Shown here: piece after piece, positions 33,307-42,900 of the stretch
Layout of the letters: every line of letters begins with the position of its first letter
Position numbering within the stretch: position 1 is the first letter of the stretch
Source of the DNA: a virus
Length of the DNA stretch: 52,533 nucleotides
Reading direction: 5' to 3' (one strand)
Virus record (IMG/VR): IMGVR_UViG_3300042879_004528
Span: 1 to 52,533 of that record
Made by a program: the position numbers and the translations under genes
The notes under the pieces: model-generated
Database searches by the model: none
Told to the model about the DNA's origin: nothing
The model's input: the letters and a program-made list of their open reading frames with translations, nothing else

Positions 33307-35364
33307 TTATGTAAAATTTGAGGTTGCTTGGACTGGATTATATCTATATATAACTGTAGCACTATTTACTCCACCTGGACCAAATGCTGAATTATAAATT
33401 TCTAATTTAATATATAAATTTTGATCAACATAAGGCGTAGTATATGAATATGTTAGATCCGTAGTAGACGTAGAAGACGTTGTAACATTCGTGTATGTTA
33501 TTCCATCTGTAGAATATGATATTCTTTTTGTATTGACTAAACTTGATACTCCCCAAACTCTTATACTAATATCTGCGTTTGTATTTTGAGTAGTTGTAGA
33601 TAGTACATAATACGTAAATAAAGCTGATCCCGCGCCAATTCCACCAGCGCATCCGCATCCACATCCTTGTAACCATTGGTTTTGTTGATTTAGAGTCGTA
33701 GCTATAGTTGTATCTACTGTTGGTGCATAATTAATTGTTAGTACGCCAGAAGAGCTTCCAGCTGAATTTGTAGCGGTAATAGTATGATTTATAGTTTGAT
33801 TTATGCCAATGCCACCAACAAATCCAGTAATTATTCCATTTGTTGGATTTAATACTAACCTACCAGTTAAAGCAGGATATACGCTATAAGTTAAAGCGTT
33901 TTGATTTAAATTTGGTGAATTTTTATATTTATCAAACAAAGGTCTAACTACTACTTTATTAGAAAGCTGGAGATAATTCTCTTCATAAGCATATACAATT
34001 GATGGAATATATTTTGAATCATCATTTTCATCTTGAGCAAATACACTTTGTGTTCCAGAGTATGAAGTGACATAAAAATCAAATGGACCAGGTTTTGCTG
34101 TCGAAGGGGTCCACTCAGAGAAAGCTGTTCTGACCCAATTATTATCTCTATTACAATAATACATGTAATTATCGTCTAAAGCAAATTGACCTTTTATACC
34201 ACTAGCGTTTGGAGATGTTGGAGCATTTGTAGATCTTAAAATTAATGATCCTTCAATATTTAAATTATCAGAAATATATACTCCACTTTCAAAATTTAAT
34301 AATAAAGTTTGTGGACCACGAGATGTTATATTTTTATGATTGACTTGTTGAGAAATAACCGCTGAATGCTGATCGCCTTGTTTAATACTTACTGCAGTAC
34401 CACCAATGACGTAACTGTAAGGAGCGTTAATACATGCATTTGCTCCAATAATAAAACTTTTATTTGCATTATTACAAATTCTTGCAGAATCTCCACCCAA
34501 AATAAAACTTAAATTAGAATTAATACAAGAATAATTTGATACAATCAAATGTGACCAACCCGTAGCAAGAACATCTGCTTTTTGTGAATTAGAAGCATTA
34601 ATTATATTATTTGCACCACCTAAAATAGATGAATAACAGTTTCCGCTATAAATTGTGTTTGAATATCCTCCAATAATATAACTATAACATGCATTTGCTC
34701 CTTTAGTTCCACAAGCTAAATTTAAAACGCCATATGAAAGATTTACTTCTTCTCCGCCAATAACATGTTGTGCGCCACCTAATATAATTGATTGACTAGA
34801 ATTTTTAGCGATTCTATTATTAATACCGCCAATTATTCCATTACTTACGCTACATGTAGTAATAATATTATCTGTACCACCAATAATAAATGAATTACTT
34901 GTTCCAGTTTGAATACAATTAAAAGTTCCGTTAATAACAACGTTATATCTTCCGCCAACTTCATTGTCTAATCCTCCAAGGATAACGGAGGCTTGTTGAT
35001 AAGCACAATTTCTTGATCCACCTAAAACTATATTGTAATCTCCATAAGCTCTATTGCAAGTCCCTCCTATAATTGAAGAAGCTACGCCTGATCCAGCACC
35101 AACTCCATCTCTTATTCCTACTGGAGTATATGGATAGTTACTTCGATCTTCTCGTAAACAATTATTAATTCCACCTAAAATTATACTATTATATTGACAT
35201 TCTGCATTTACAATAGGTGCAGAAGCGGTAAGCATTCTATTATTTCTACCTAAAATTACTGTTTGATTATCAAATACAGATAAACAACTCTTTTCTCTTG
35301 GTAAAAATGCTCTTAGCTGAGAGCCAAATCCAGTATAAGGTAATGTAATATTATATTCAGACAT
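33307..35364 (-). CDS. YadA-head-like beta-roll appendage protein with Ig-like C-terminus
   Basis: A 685-residue protein. The N-terminus MSEYNITLPYTGFGSQLRAFLP precedes beta-roll coils (about residues 30-350) of the form YNSIILGGINNC, SSIIGGTCNRAYGDYN and SYVIGG, with many Cys after Asn or before a turn. A shared capping module follows (ITSRGPQTLLLNFESGVYI). Next is a short GIKGQFALDDNYMYYCNRDNNW domain found also in the 35688-36782 and small 92/93-residue proteins. The last 200 residues look like immunoglobulin-type strands (ALTGRLVLNPTNGIITGFVGG), including a Cys-rich GCGCGCAGG turn. Probably a virion spike. Confidence 0.8.
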   Translation of the reverse strand: MSEYNITLPYTGFGSQLRAFLPREKSCLSVFDNQTVILGRNNRMLTASAPIVNAECQYNSIILGGINNCLREDRSNYPYTPVGIRDGVGAGSGVASSIIGGTCNRAYGDYNIVLGGSRNCAYQQASVILGGLDNEVGGRYNVVINGTFNCIQTGTSNSFIIGGTDNIITTCSVSNGIIGGINNRIAKNSSQSIILGGAQHVIGGEEVNLSYGVLNLACGTKGANACYSYIIGGYSNTIYSGNCYSSILGGANNIINASNSQKADVLATGWSHLIVSNYSCINSNLSFILGGDSARICNNANKSFIIGANACINAPYSYVIGGTAVSIKQGDQHSAVISQQVNHKNITSRGPQTLLLNFESGVYISDNLNIEGSLILRSTNAPTSPNASGIKGQFALDDNYMYYCNRDNNWVRTAFSEWTPSTAKPGPFDFYVTSYSGTQSVFAQDENDDSKYIPSIVYAYEENYLQLSNKVVVRPLFDKYKNSPNLNQNALTYSVYPALTGRLVLNPTNGIITGFVGGIGINQTINHTITATNSAGSSSGVLTINYAPTVDTTIATTLNQQNQWLQGCGCGCAGGIGAGSALFTYYVLSTTTQNTNADISIRVWGVSSLVNTKRISYSTDGITYTNVTTSSTSTTDLTYSYTTPYVDQNLYIKLEIYNSAFGPGGVNSATVIYRYNPVQATSNFT

Positions 35365-35365
35365 A

Positions 35366-35644
35366 TTATACCAATCCTTCTATTTGATAAAGAGGTATGG
35401 CTCTCCATAAACCCTCTGACCCATTTCCACTTACGCATAAATAAAAATTTGTATTGTCCCAACTTAATTGTCCACTATAACCAGGAAAAGAAGAAGCATT
35501 TGGTATAGAATTAGCGCCAATTCTAATACCTTTATTTAAATTTGGTATAGAATCATTTCCAGATATCCTTACGTATCTAGCGTCTAATTGCCCAGAATTA
35601 GTAAGCTGTGAAGTAAATATTTGTAATCCATTAAATGTGCGCAT
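35366..35644 (-). CDS. Small appendage protein with LDARY motif (copy A)
   Basis: A 92-residue protein. FNGLQIFTSQLTNSGQLDARYVRISGND matches the start of copy B at 36787-37068. GYSGQLSWDNTNFYLCVSGNGSEGLWRAIPL is a small beta domain that also occurs inside the larger beta-roll proteins (GQITTDSNYIYSHDGIRWRRTALAEW). It precedes a beta-roll gene by 1 nt, and each such pair seems to repeat. It is probably a partner or anchor subunit of the spike. Confidence 0.7.
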   Translation of the reverse strand: MRTFNGLQIFTSQLTNSGQLDARYVRISGNDSIPNLNKGIRIGANSIPNASSFPGYSGQLSWDNTNFYLCVSGNGSEGLWRAIPLYQIEGLV

Positions 35645-35652
35645 TTAATAAT

Positions 35653-35659
35653 ATTACAC
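35653..35659 (-). promoter_or_regulatory. GTGTAAT motif before small appendage gene A
   Basis: Minus-strand GTGTAATA, 8 nt before the ATG at 35644 (gap TTATTAAA, no ribosome site). Confidence 0.55.
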
Positions 35660-35687
35660 AAAATATATAAAAAATATTAAATATAAA

Positions 35688-36782
35688 TTACCATTCAGCA
35701 AGAGCTGTTCTTCGCCATCTTATACCATCATGAGAATAAATATAATTAGAATCTGTAGTAATTTGACCAGATACTCCAAATGATGCAGAAGAAGATGGTA
35801 TATATGAATTTTCTAATATTATTTTATTTTTAATAAAAGTGCCACTAGCAAAGTCAAGAGTCAATGTATTTGATCCAGCAGAAGTGTGATCTCTATCTTG
35901 ACTATCGCTTAAAAGCACGGCTCCACTATGATCTACTTGTATCGTAGATCTTGTTCCAGCTAAGATTGATCCATAATTTGAAAAGATTTTATTTTGCGTC
36001 CCATTTAATATAACTCCAAATGAACCAGTTACAAAATTATTTCTACCATTTATGATCGTAGAGTGCGTGCCAGATAAATAACTACAAAAACCATTTATAA
36101 TTGAATTAAAACAGGTATTTGCGCCCCAAATATGATTCCTCTGACCATTTAAAATGGTAGAAGCTCTTGCTCTATTATCAATCACAGACCCTCTAGATGT
36201 ACCAATTAAATTATTTCCACCTTCACTTATTCCGCCTATTCCTATTCCTTGGACAGTTCCAGATGCTATCACATTTACTTGACCACCAAGAATTGCAGAG
36301 TAAAAAGTTCTACCTATTATCGAATTACATTGTCCACCGACAATTATTGATTGATTAGCTGATGGATCACTAGGGCTAGTATTGCATATCAAATTATCAT
36401 ATCCTCCTAGGACAGCGCCGCCAAGAACTCCGCTTATTCTATTTCTACATCCGCCACCTATTGTCGAATAGGTAGATGCTGTTCCTCCATATACATTATT
36501 AAAAATTCCTCCACCAATAAATGATCCTTGAGAATAAATATTATTAAATATGCCTCCACCGATCACATTCCAATTTCCAGAAGCACAATGATTATATCCC
36601 CCAAGTATAACTGTGGAAGTAGGAAGACCAAATGTTTGCGAATCTATAATGCAAGAATCTAAACCAAAATTAGCTGTGCCTTGGCCTCCAACTTGAAAAT
36701 CTACCTCCGAAGCAGGTATTTCAGATTTTCTTCCGTCCTCGTCAATTCTTATAAGATATAATTGATTTAAAATATTTGACAT
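35688..36782 (-). CDS. YadA-head-like beta-roll appendage protein (short)
   Basis: A 364-residue protein. It starts SNILNQLYLIRIDEDGRKSEIPASEVDF, then coils such as VILGGYNHCASGNWNVIGGG, SFIGGGIFNNVYGGT and SILAGTRSTIQ. The cap module SAGSNTLTLDFASGTFI and a C-terminal QITTDSNYIYSHDGIRWRRTALAEW follow. It is the shorter counterpart of 33307-35364, and each is paired with a 92/93-residue protein transcribed just before it. It is likely a trimeric spike or whisker. Confidence 0.8.
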   Translation of the reverse strand: MSNILNQLYLIRIDEDGRKSEIPASEVDFQVGGQGTANFGLDSCIIDSQTFGLPTSTVILGGYNHCASGNWNVIGGGIFNNIYSQGSFIGGGIFNNVYGGTASTYSTIGGGCRNRISGVLGGAVLGGYDNLICNTSPSDPSANQSIIVGGQCNSIIGRTFYSAILGGQVNVIASGTVQGIGIGGISEGGNNLIGTSRGSVIDNRARASTILNGQRNHIWGANTCFNSIINGFCSYLSGTHSTIINGRNNFVTGSFGVILNGTQNKIFSNYGSILAGTRSTIQVDHSGAVLLSDSQDRDHTSAGSNTLTLDFASGTFIKNKIILENSYIPSSSASFGVSGQITTDSNYIYSHDGIRWRRTALAEW

Positions 36783-36786
36783 ATAA

Positions 36787-37068
36787 TTATGTTACTTTTG
36801 TCCAATTTACATATACAGGAATTGCATACCAATTTCCTTCTGATCCATTTCCACTTGAGCAGATATACATAAATTGATTGTCCCATGCTATCTGACCACT
36901 ATAACCTGGAGAGTATACGCCTGTGGGCGCTGATCCTGGGCCAAGGCGAATTCCACCGTTTAGATTTATCTCAGAATCATTCCCTGTTATTCTAACATAT
37001 CTTAAATCTAATTGACCAGAATTAGTAAGTTGTTCGGTAAATATCTGTAGGCCATTAAACGTGCGCAT
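36787..37068 (-). CDS. Small appendage protein with LDLRY motif (copy B)
   Basis: A 93-residue paralog of copy A: FNGLQIFTEQLTNSGQLDLRYVRITGND and GYSGQIAWDNQFMYICSSGNGSEGNWYAIPV. It precedes the 364-residue beta-roll gene by 4 nt. A GTGTAAA variant of the window motif lies 7 nt upstream of ATG. Confidence 0.7.
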   Translation of the reverse strand: MRTFNGLQIFTEQLTNSGQLDLRYVRITGNDSEINLNGGIRLGPGSAPTGVYSPGYSGQIAWDNQFMYICSSGNGSEGNWYAIPVYVNWTKVT

Positions 37069-37075
37069 ATAAAGA

Positions 37076-37082
37076 TTTACAC
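37076..37082 (-). promoter_or_regulatory. GTGTAAA variant of the motif, before small appendage gene B
   Basis: Minus-strand GTGTAAAT, 7 nt before the ATG at 37068. It differs from the exact form at one base. Position and flanks match. Confidence 0.4.
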
Positions 37083-37090
37083 TTTATATA

Positions 37091-39013
37091 TTAATTCTTA
37101 CTATGATATAATAGACTTGCTAAATAATTTGTGACTTGATGCTCTGAAGCTATTTCTTGAATTTGATTTATTTGATCTTGATTTTTATCAAAAGGCTTTT
37201 CAATATACTCTTCTATCTTAGACTTCCAATTTTCTGGAGATTCGTTAGCGATAATAATCTCTGATATCTTTTCTGCATCTTCTTTCTGCTGGTTGCTTAG
37301 TTTCTTAACATTAAATTTCTTTCTTACGGCAGATTTAACCTCTTCTTCAAGATCTTGACTTGCAAGAATGTTTTCTTTAATTTTAGTTACTGAGAAATTA
37401 GAGCTTGCGCCAATTGGTGCTATGTTTTTAGTAGATTGTGGTATACCAGTAGAACCACTTGGTCTACCAGCTTGACCTGCTCCACCACCAATAATTGGTT
37501 GATAAAGGCCTTGATCTTTAAGTTGTTTAAATTTAATTTGAGAGTCAACTGATTCTTGAACTGTTGGAAGTCTACCACTATCAATAGCTTGTAAACCTTC
37601 TTCTGGAGTAAGAACTCCAAGTTCAATAAGTCGGTTAAATATACGTGAGTATTGAACATCATCTTTAAGATTCATCTCTTCGAAGGATGGAGTTGGGAAA
37701 TTTTTAAATCCAAGATCTTTACTCATTCTACGTATTTCTGGGATTAAGAATTCATTCAAAAAAACTTCACGAGCTTGTTTTAATCTCTCGACAAATACTT
37801 GAACTTTAATACTTTGATTAGCGAACTTTTCACTACCAATAAGCACATTATTGAGTCCAATTTGAATATCTCTATCAACAACTTCATATTTTTGTGGACC
37901 GATTAAATTACCAATATCTGGAATGACAAATTGTGCTTTTGTTGTATAATCAGCTATGAGAACTCTACCTACGCTTTGATTTTCAAAAAGAGCTTGCATC
38001 GCTTGTAAGTTCTTTTGATTAACCCCACCTTTATCTGGATCTGTTCCCATTGTAACAAGAAGAACTGCTTGCTGCATTGTTCTTGTAACTGCCATATCCA
38101 TTTTTTTCATTTCTAGTTTCCAATTTATATCGTCTAATACTGGAAAACCCATTGGAATAGAAAGTGGTTCGTAATCTTGTTTTTTATAAAATACAGCTGC
38201 TAATCTTTTTCCATCAAGAGGAAGAAGGATATAAGAGATTCCTTTATTTCTAACTTGTTCCTTAATCTCTGGTGGTAGCGATTCGTAAACTTCTTTATCT
38301 TCTTCTGTTTTAGGATCTCTAAGTCTTTCTAGTTCGTAATCACTAAGAAGTTTATAATACATATTAAATGAATAATTTACTGTGCCACCAACATAAACAT
38401 CTGCTGGATTAATAATTGTATATCTGGCTGGCAATTTAACACTACCATCTTGAGCAATTGATTTTAGCTTTGATCCAAATGTTTGGGTAACTCTAAGAAG
38501 TTGTTCTGGATTTAATGATGTATCAAATCTATATGTAAAAACATTTCCGCTACGATAGTATTCACGGAAGAATTGATCTTGAAAACTTGCAAGATTAATC
38601 TTCTTAAAGTATGCTTCAAAAAATTCTCTAGCTTTTTGACTGCCACCACTTAAATATATTGGGCTGCTAGAAAATTCAGTCATTAAATCAATTGTATTTC
38701 TGAAAATAGCAACATTATAATATGCTTTTTGACATAGGATGATGGCATCTCTAACATCTAGAGTTGAAAGATTTTTTACATAAGTTGAATACCTAAAAGG
38801 AATTAATCCTGTATCAATATTAGTAAATCTATTAGTTCTTTCTATCGTAGAAGCTGCATTTCTACGAACTCCTGTAGCCGCAGCTCTTGCTTCTGACATT
38901 TTAATCTTTGGTTTATTAACATCGCTACCATATACCATTAATGGTGTAGCTTCAGATATTGGAACTGCAAAAGAGGCTTTGACTTCTTCTATTTTCTTGG
39001 GTTTTTTGCTCAT
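37091..39013 (-). CDS. Portal protein
   Basis: A 640-residue protein with portal-type features. An N-terminal wing (RTNRFTNIDTGLIPFRYSTYVKNLSTLDVRDAIILCQKAY) and a clip/stem region (EFFEAYFKKINLASFQDQFFREYYRSGNVFTYRF) are present. INPADVYVGGTVNYSFNMYYKLL is typical of portals that read a loaded value near the crown. The long helix that follows (FVERLKQAREVFLNEFLIPEIRRMSKDL) is the channel-lining stem helix. The C-terminus is Lys/Glu-rich and helical. It directly follows the large terminase, the usual order. It starts 11 nt after a GTGTAAT motif, with no ribosome site. Confidence 0.85.
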   Translation of the reverse strand: MSKKPKKIEEVKASFAVPISEATPLMVYGSDVNKPKIKMSEARAAATGVRRNAASTIERTNRFTNIDTGLIPFRYSTYVKNLSTLDVRDAIILCQKAYYNVAIFRNTIDLMTEFSSSPIYLSGGSQKAREFFEAYFKKINLASFQDQFFREYYRSGNVFTYRFDTSLNPEQLLRVTQTFGSKLKSIAQDGSVKLPARYTIINPADVYVGGTVNYSFNMYYKLLSDYELERLRDPKTEEDKEVYESLPPEIKEQVRNKGISYILLPLDGKRLAAVFYKKQDYEPLSIPMGFPVLDDINWKLEMKKMDMAVTRTMQQAVLLVTMGTDPDKGGVNQKNLQAMQALFENQSVGRVLIADYTTKAQFVIPDIGNLIGPQKYEVVDRDIQIGLNNVLIGSEKFANQSIKVQVFVERLKQAREVFLNEFLIPEIRRMSKDLGFKNFPTPSFEEMNLKDDVQYSRIFNRLIELGVLTPEEGLQAIDSGRLPTVQESVDSQIKFKQLKDQGLYQPIIGGGAGQAGRPSGSTGIPQSTKNIAPIGASSNFSVTKIKENILASQDLEEEVKSAVRKKFNVKKLSNQQKEDAEKISEIIIANESPENWKSKIEEYIEKPFDKNQDQINQIQEIASEHQVTNYLASLLYHSKN

Positions 39014-39024
39014 TTAACGTAAAT

Positions 39025-39031
39025 ATTACAC
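39025..39031 (-). promoter_or_regulatory. GTGTAAT motif before the portal gene
   Basis: Minus-strand GTGTAATA, 11 nt before the ATG at 39013, in the short gap after the terminase stop (39032). Confidence 0.55.
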
Positions 39032-40876
39032 TTATTTTATCATTATTGGCGTAAAAGTGTTCGATATCTCCTCTTTTGGTGCGTTTATTATATCATTATA
39101 ACACTTGAGACCCCAATTTGCTAATAAAAGTGCAGAATAATTATCTTTTCTAGCTTTATTTGCTGATGAGCTTCTTTTTAGATGTTGAGGTAAATCAAAA
39201 GACTGAGTACCTCTAGCTGTAGAGGAATGCTCTATAAGAGTGCATTGTTTTTTCGTCTGATAGATAAAATCATCTTGATTCTCTATAAAATCTAAAGTTG
39301 ACCAATCTTTCTTTTCTTCTGTTTTCATGAGATCTATGGGTATGTTTTGATTAAATTGACTTTCAAAAAAGCTATCATTTCCACATGTCTTACTAGCAAA
39401 CCATATCTTTTTATAATCAATAGATGCCTGCAGATGCTCGTTAGACTTTCTTATGAAACTACTAGTAAATACCTGATTAAAAGCAATTTTCTTTGCTTCT
39501 AGATTATAAGAATTTCTAGCCCTTCTTATCTCTTGATCATAATCCAAACCTTCTAGATCAGAATTAAATTCAAAAGAATTTATTTTAAAATTATTATTTT
39601 TAAATAATTCGGATTCATTACAAGCAGAAAGAAATATATCAGCACCAGCATTATCCAATATCATAAATACAATATTAAAATTAGTCATTACATAATATAA
39701 ATATTGTACATGATTTTTCAGATTACCTAAACCAGCATAGGTATGGACTAATGTTCCACTTTTTGTTTCTTCATCAACTTCAATTATAGCCATTGCAAAA
39801 TAATCCGCGTTTGGACTATCACTCATATTAGGATCGATCCCTAAAATATACTTTTTATTAGATAAACCCTTCATAAGGGTGTGAGGGGCTTGCCCATTAG
39901 GTATTGTACATTCTTCCATTTTCTTAGCGCTAAAATAACTATCGCTGCCATCTATAAATCTAGCACAATATTCTCGAAGAAAGCTACTATGACTTGATCC
40001 GCCAGCTTGAGCTTCTTCAATAATTGTTTTATCAATCATTTCTTCTGGAAGAGCCTCATAACTCAGCTGAGAAACAAAGTATGTAGCTTCATTTTCTTCT
40101 TTTGAATAGATTTTTTCTATCCACTCATTGTAAGTTTTATAAAGATTTTCGAAAGTATAGCTCGCAGATGAAAGAGCTATCATTTTACTATTATTTGGAA
40201 ATACCATTCTATCTTCTTCTCTCATCACTCCTTCTTTGATAAGATTATCTTCAATCTCTCTTATTTCCATGCGCTCTTTCATGTTTTGAGGAGCAACCAA
40301 GAATGGCATTAGAACTGTTTTAACTATATCTTCTGATAGCAAGAGGAACTCATCAAGCACAAGTACATTTGCGCGAAAACCTCGAATTTTTTCGCCGCTT
40401 AATGGAATTGCAACGATACTTCCTCCATTTATTTGCCATTCATATTGATCATTTCTTTTGCTTTTCGCACCAAAAGCTTGTTTTAACAGTTCTCCACCTT
40501 TGCTATCTACAATTTTTTCTAAATTATTAAATATAAATCTAGCTGTTCTAAACGTAGGGCCAGCAATTAAAATCTTAGTATTTGGTTCAAATATGCATTG
40601 AAGAAAGCAAAATACTGAAGCCATAAATGACTTACCGCATCCTCTACCAAAGACACACATATTAAAATTTCTATTAAGTAAACCTTTTAAATGTATTTCT
40701 TGGTACGGAGCTAACTTAATACCACTAATTAATTCAGTAGTAAATCCTAAATTAGCTCTTAAAAACTTGGCTAGTGTAATTTTCGCCTCTTTATCATTAA
40801 GTATTCCTTTCAATTGAGAAAGCTCAAAGTTAACATCTGGATAATTCTTTTTATATTTATCTGGGCAATATATCAT
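39032..40876 (-). CDS. Terminase large subunit
   Basis: A 614-residue packaging motor. Walker A is GRGCGKS at residues 77-83; Walker B is VLVLDE at 171-176. ILIAGPTFRTARF (102-115) and IALSSASY (233-240, coupling motif) complete the ATPase. The RNase H-like nuclease is marked by LGIDPN (Asp348) and MILDNAGAD (Asp408). It cuts concatemers and drives DNA into the prohead at the portal. The start overlaps the end of the ERCC4-type nuclease gene by 4 nt, so the two are translated together. Confidence 0.95.
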   Translation of the reverse strand: MIYCPDKYKKNYPDVNFELSQLKGILNDKEAKITLAKFLRANLGFTTELISGIKLAPYQEIHLKGLLNRNFNMCVFGRGCGKSFMASVFCFLQCIFEPNTKILIAGPTFRTARFIFNNLEKIVDSKGGELLKQAFGAKSKRNDQYEWQINGGSIVAIPLSGEKIRGFRANVLVLDEFLLLSEDIVKTVLMPFLVAPQNMKERMEIREIEDNLIKEGVMREEDRMVFPNNSKMIALSSASYTFENLYKTYNEWIEKIYSKEENEATYFVSQLSYEALPEEMIDKTIIEEAQAGGSSHSSFLREYCARFIDGSDSYFSAKKMEECTIPNGQAPHTLMKGLSNKKYILGIDPNMSDSPNADYFAMAIIEVDEETKSGTLVHTYAGLGNLKNHVQYLYYVMTNFNIVFMILDNAGADIFLSACNESELFKNNNFKINSFEFNSDLEGLDYDQEIRRARNSYNLEAKKIAFNQVFTSSFIRKSNEHLQASIDYKKIWFASKTCGNDSFFESQFNQNIPIDLMKTEEKKDWSTLDFIENQDDFIYQTKKQCTLIEHSSTARGTQSFDLPQHLKRSSSANKARKDNYSALLLANWGLKCYNDIINAPKEEISNTFTPIMIK

Positions 40877-41808
40877 AAAATTTTCATATCATAAGCTAGT
40901 TGAAGATCTATTTTCTTATAAAAGCATCTACTAGCAAAGATTGCCTCAATTATCCTGGTCATTTCTTTTCTGCCATCAACAAAAAGAAATTGAAGATTAT
41001 TATAGTTTTGTAAAAGCTCTCTTACATTGTGAAATATATATTCTGGCGTGGCCTTGATTTTTCTGCTTATATGAGGAAGGTACTGAAAGCTTAAAGCGTT
41101 AGCTAAAGTTTCTTCTACCATGACTATAATATAAGAATTATTCTTAAGAGCTTTTTCTATCTCATTCTTAAAACGATCATAGTTCTTAACGCTAAGGGTA
41201 CTAATAAAATCGCTTAGGCTTTTTCTTTCGATGAAACATCCGCAATTATCGTTTGAACAAGCATAATCACCAAAATTTAATGTTTTAATCTCAAATGGAA
41301 TATCAAATTTTAGCCAGCTTTGTTCTCTTGTATCTACAAAAATCATATCTTTTTGTGTTAATTTATTTTTAAAATTATCTCCTATTAATTTTGGATGGAT
41401 ATATTTATTTTCTAACCCAATTAATGAGCAAACATCATAATAATCCTTAAATATCTTATTATAAAATATAATAGATGGAGCCATTATAGTCCTCAATTCT
41501 ACCTGAGTTGGAGAATAGATTAATTGTTTAGTCTTTTTTCTTTTAATTAATAGATCTTTGCAATATTCTTGAGCTTTTTCTATTGGTTGTTGTTTTAGCC
41601 ATTTCTTCATGTTATTTTTATCATTAAAATCACTATTAAAATATTGTTCTTTTGTTTTAAAATTAATCAATTCATGTGTTAGGAGATCTCTACGCTCATA
41701 GTAAGTTTGATAATACTTTACTTTATTAAGACCATATCCCTTTAATGCGAAATGAAGACTTTTTTCGTCTTTAAATTCTTTGCCATCGATTTTACATATA
41801 ACGCTCAT
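40873..41808 (-). CDS. ERCC4/XPF-type nuclease
   Basis: A 311-residue protein. VDTREQ at 158-163, FGDYAC near 179-184 and ERKSLSDF at 194-201 form the ERCC4 active-site set (V-D-x-R-E, G-D-Y, E-R-K). The N-terminal 75 residues (CKIDGKEFKDEKSLHFALKGYGL, then YYQTYYERRDLLTHELI) look like a small DNA- or partner-binding module seen with phage packaging genes. Such nucleases cut branched or flapped DNA. Overlaps of 4 nt link it to the proposed small terminase upstream and the large terminase downstream, so removal of branches from DNA being packaged is a good guess (compare T4 gp49, which is an unrelated family). Confidence 0.85.
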   Translation of the reverse strand: MSVICKIDGKEFKDEKSLHFALKGYGLNKVKYYQTYYERRDLLTHELINFKTKEQYFNSDFNDKNNMKKWLKQQPIEKAQEYCKDLLIKRKKTKQLIYSPTQVELRTIMAPSIIFYNKIFKDYYDVCSLIGLENKYIHPKLIGDNFKNKLTQKDMIFVDTREQSWLKFDIPFEIKTLNFGDYACSNDNCGCFIERKSLSDFISTLSVKNYDRFKNEIEKALKNNSYIIVMVEETLANALSFQYLPHISRKIKATPEYIFHNVRELLQNYNNLQFLFVDGRKEMTRIIEAIFASRCFYKKIDLQLAYDMKIL

Positions 41809-42899
41809 CCATTTAAAATATCTTCTTCCGATATCCCTAAAATTTTTGATTTTAATTCGTCCATAGTACCAAGTCTTTCTATTTCTTTTTTGAGAACAGA
41901 TTTTCTTAGTTCTGCCATCTTTATCAATTTTTGCCTAGATTCTTCCTGCTTCCACATTTCAACTAGATTTAATATACTAGCATTTTCTTTTACTTGTTTA
42001 CTTAATCTTTCGCTTCTCTTTACTTTCAAATCATTAAGAAGTCTTTGTTGACGATTTACGCAATCATTATATTCTTTTCTCGCGGTATTGCTTGCTTCTA
42101 CTAAAGCCATTGGAATTTTACCATCTTCTTGAATAGCTAAATCAATTTGATTTTGTAAAACATTGATTGTCTGTTGGATATTTGATGATATTACGACTTC
42201 TGTAGACAGAACAATATATTGATCAACTTCTTCTTGAGTAAGATCGCTTTTATCGTGAGTATATCTTACAAAACTACTTTCAAAAAGCTCTCGGTCTCTT
42301 TCATCGTCATAAAGATTAATTTGATGCCCAAATCTAAAGGTATTCATATAACCAATTAATGAATTAATCTCTTTCTTCTGTTTAGGAGTAATCTTTTCTT
42401 TATCTACGCCATCAAGAATATATCTATTAATTTTAGCTATCATTCTTTCTTCGCTCTTTGGCGCGCGATATTCTTCAGATGAAGCATTTTGGTTAGTCGT
42501 ATCAGAATATTTAACATTTGATGGAACATTTTTCATGTATTCTAATACGCTTCTTGTTTCTTGCGATAAGTTTGTTAAAGATTCATTCTTAAATAAAATC
42601 TTGGATATTTCTAGCCCAGTCATTGTAGAGCAATTATTACTTATGTATTCTTTTTGTTCGTCATTAAGTTCTATTAATCCTTTAGCCTGATATTCGTGAC
42701 TTTTCCTTGGCTTTATTTGTCTAGAAGCAAGAAAATTCTTGACCGCCTTACCTTCTTTGCTCCTTCCATCGAGATCATCTCTACCAAAAGCTAATTTAAC
42801 AAGCTCAACTAAGGAAGGAGGATTATCTGGCCTATTATTCCATTCTTCTAATAGTTTTAATTGTTGTTCTTGAGTTAGTTCTGGTAAATTTTCACTCAT
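41805..42899 (-). CDS. Putative small terminase or packaging-associated protein
   Basis: A 364-residue, almost wholly helical protein. An N-terminal part (LTQEQQLKLLEEWNNRPDNPPSLVELVKLAFG) looks like a helix-turn-helix-type DNA-binding region, and a long coiled coil fills the C-terminal half (ARKEYNDCVNRQQRLLNDLKVKRSERL). Small terminases often have this plan of DNA-binding then oligomerising helices, and the gene is coupled to the nuclease and large terminase. 364 residues is long for a small terminase, so another recruitment factor is possible. Confidence 0.6.
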   Translation of the reverse strand: MSENLPELTQEQQLKLLEEWNNRPDNPPSLVELVKLAFGRDDLDGRSKEGKAVKNFLASRQIKPRKSHEYQAKGLIELNDEQKEYISNNCSTMTGLEISKILFKNESLTNLSQETRSVLEYMKNVPSNVKYSDTTNQNASSEEYRAPKSEERMIAKINRYILDGVDKEKITPKQKKEINSLIGYMNTFRFGHQINLYDDERDRELFESSFVRYTHDKSDLTQEEVDQYIVLSTEVVISSNIQQTINVLQNQIDLAIQEDGKIPMALVEASNTARKEYNDCVNRQQRLLNDLKVKRSERLSKQVKENASILNLVEMWKQEESRQKLIKMAELRKSVLKKEIERLGTMDELKSKILGISEEDILNG

Positions 42900-42900
42900 A

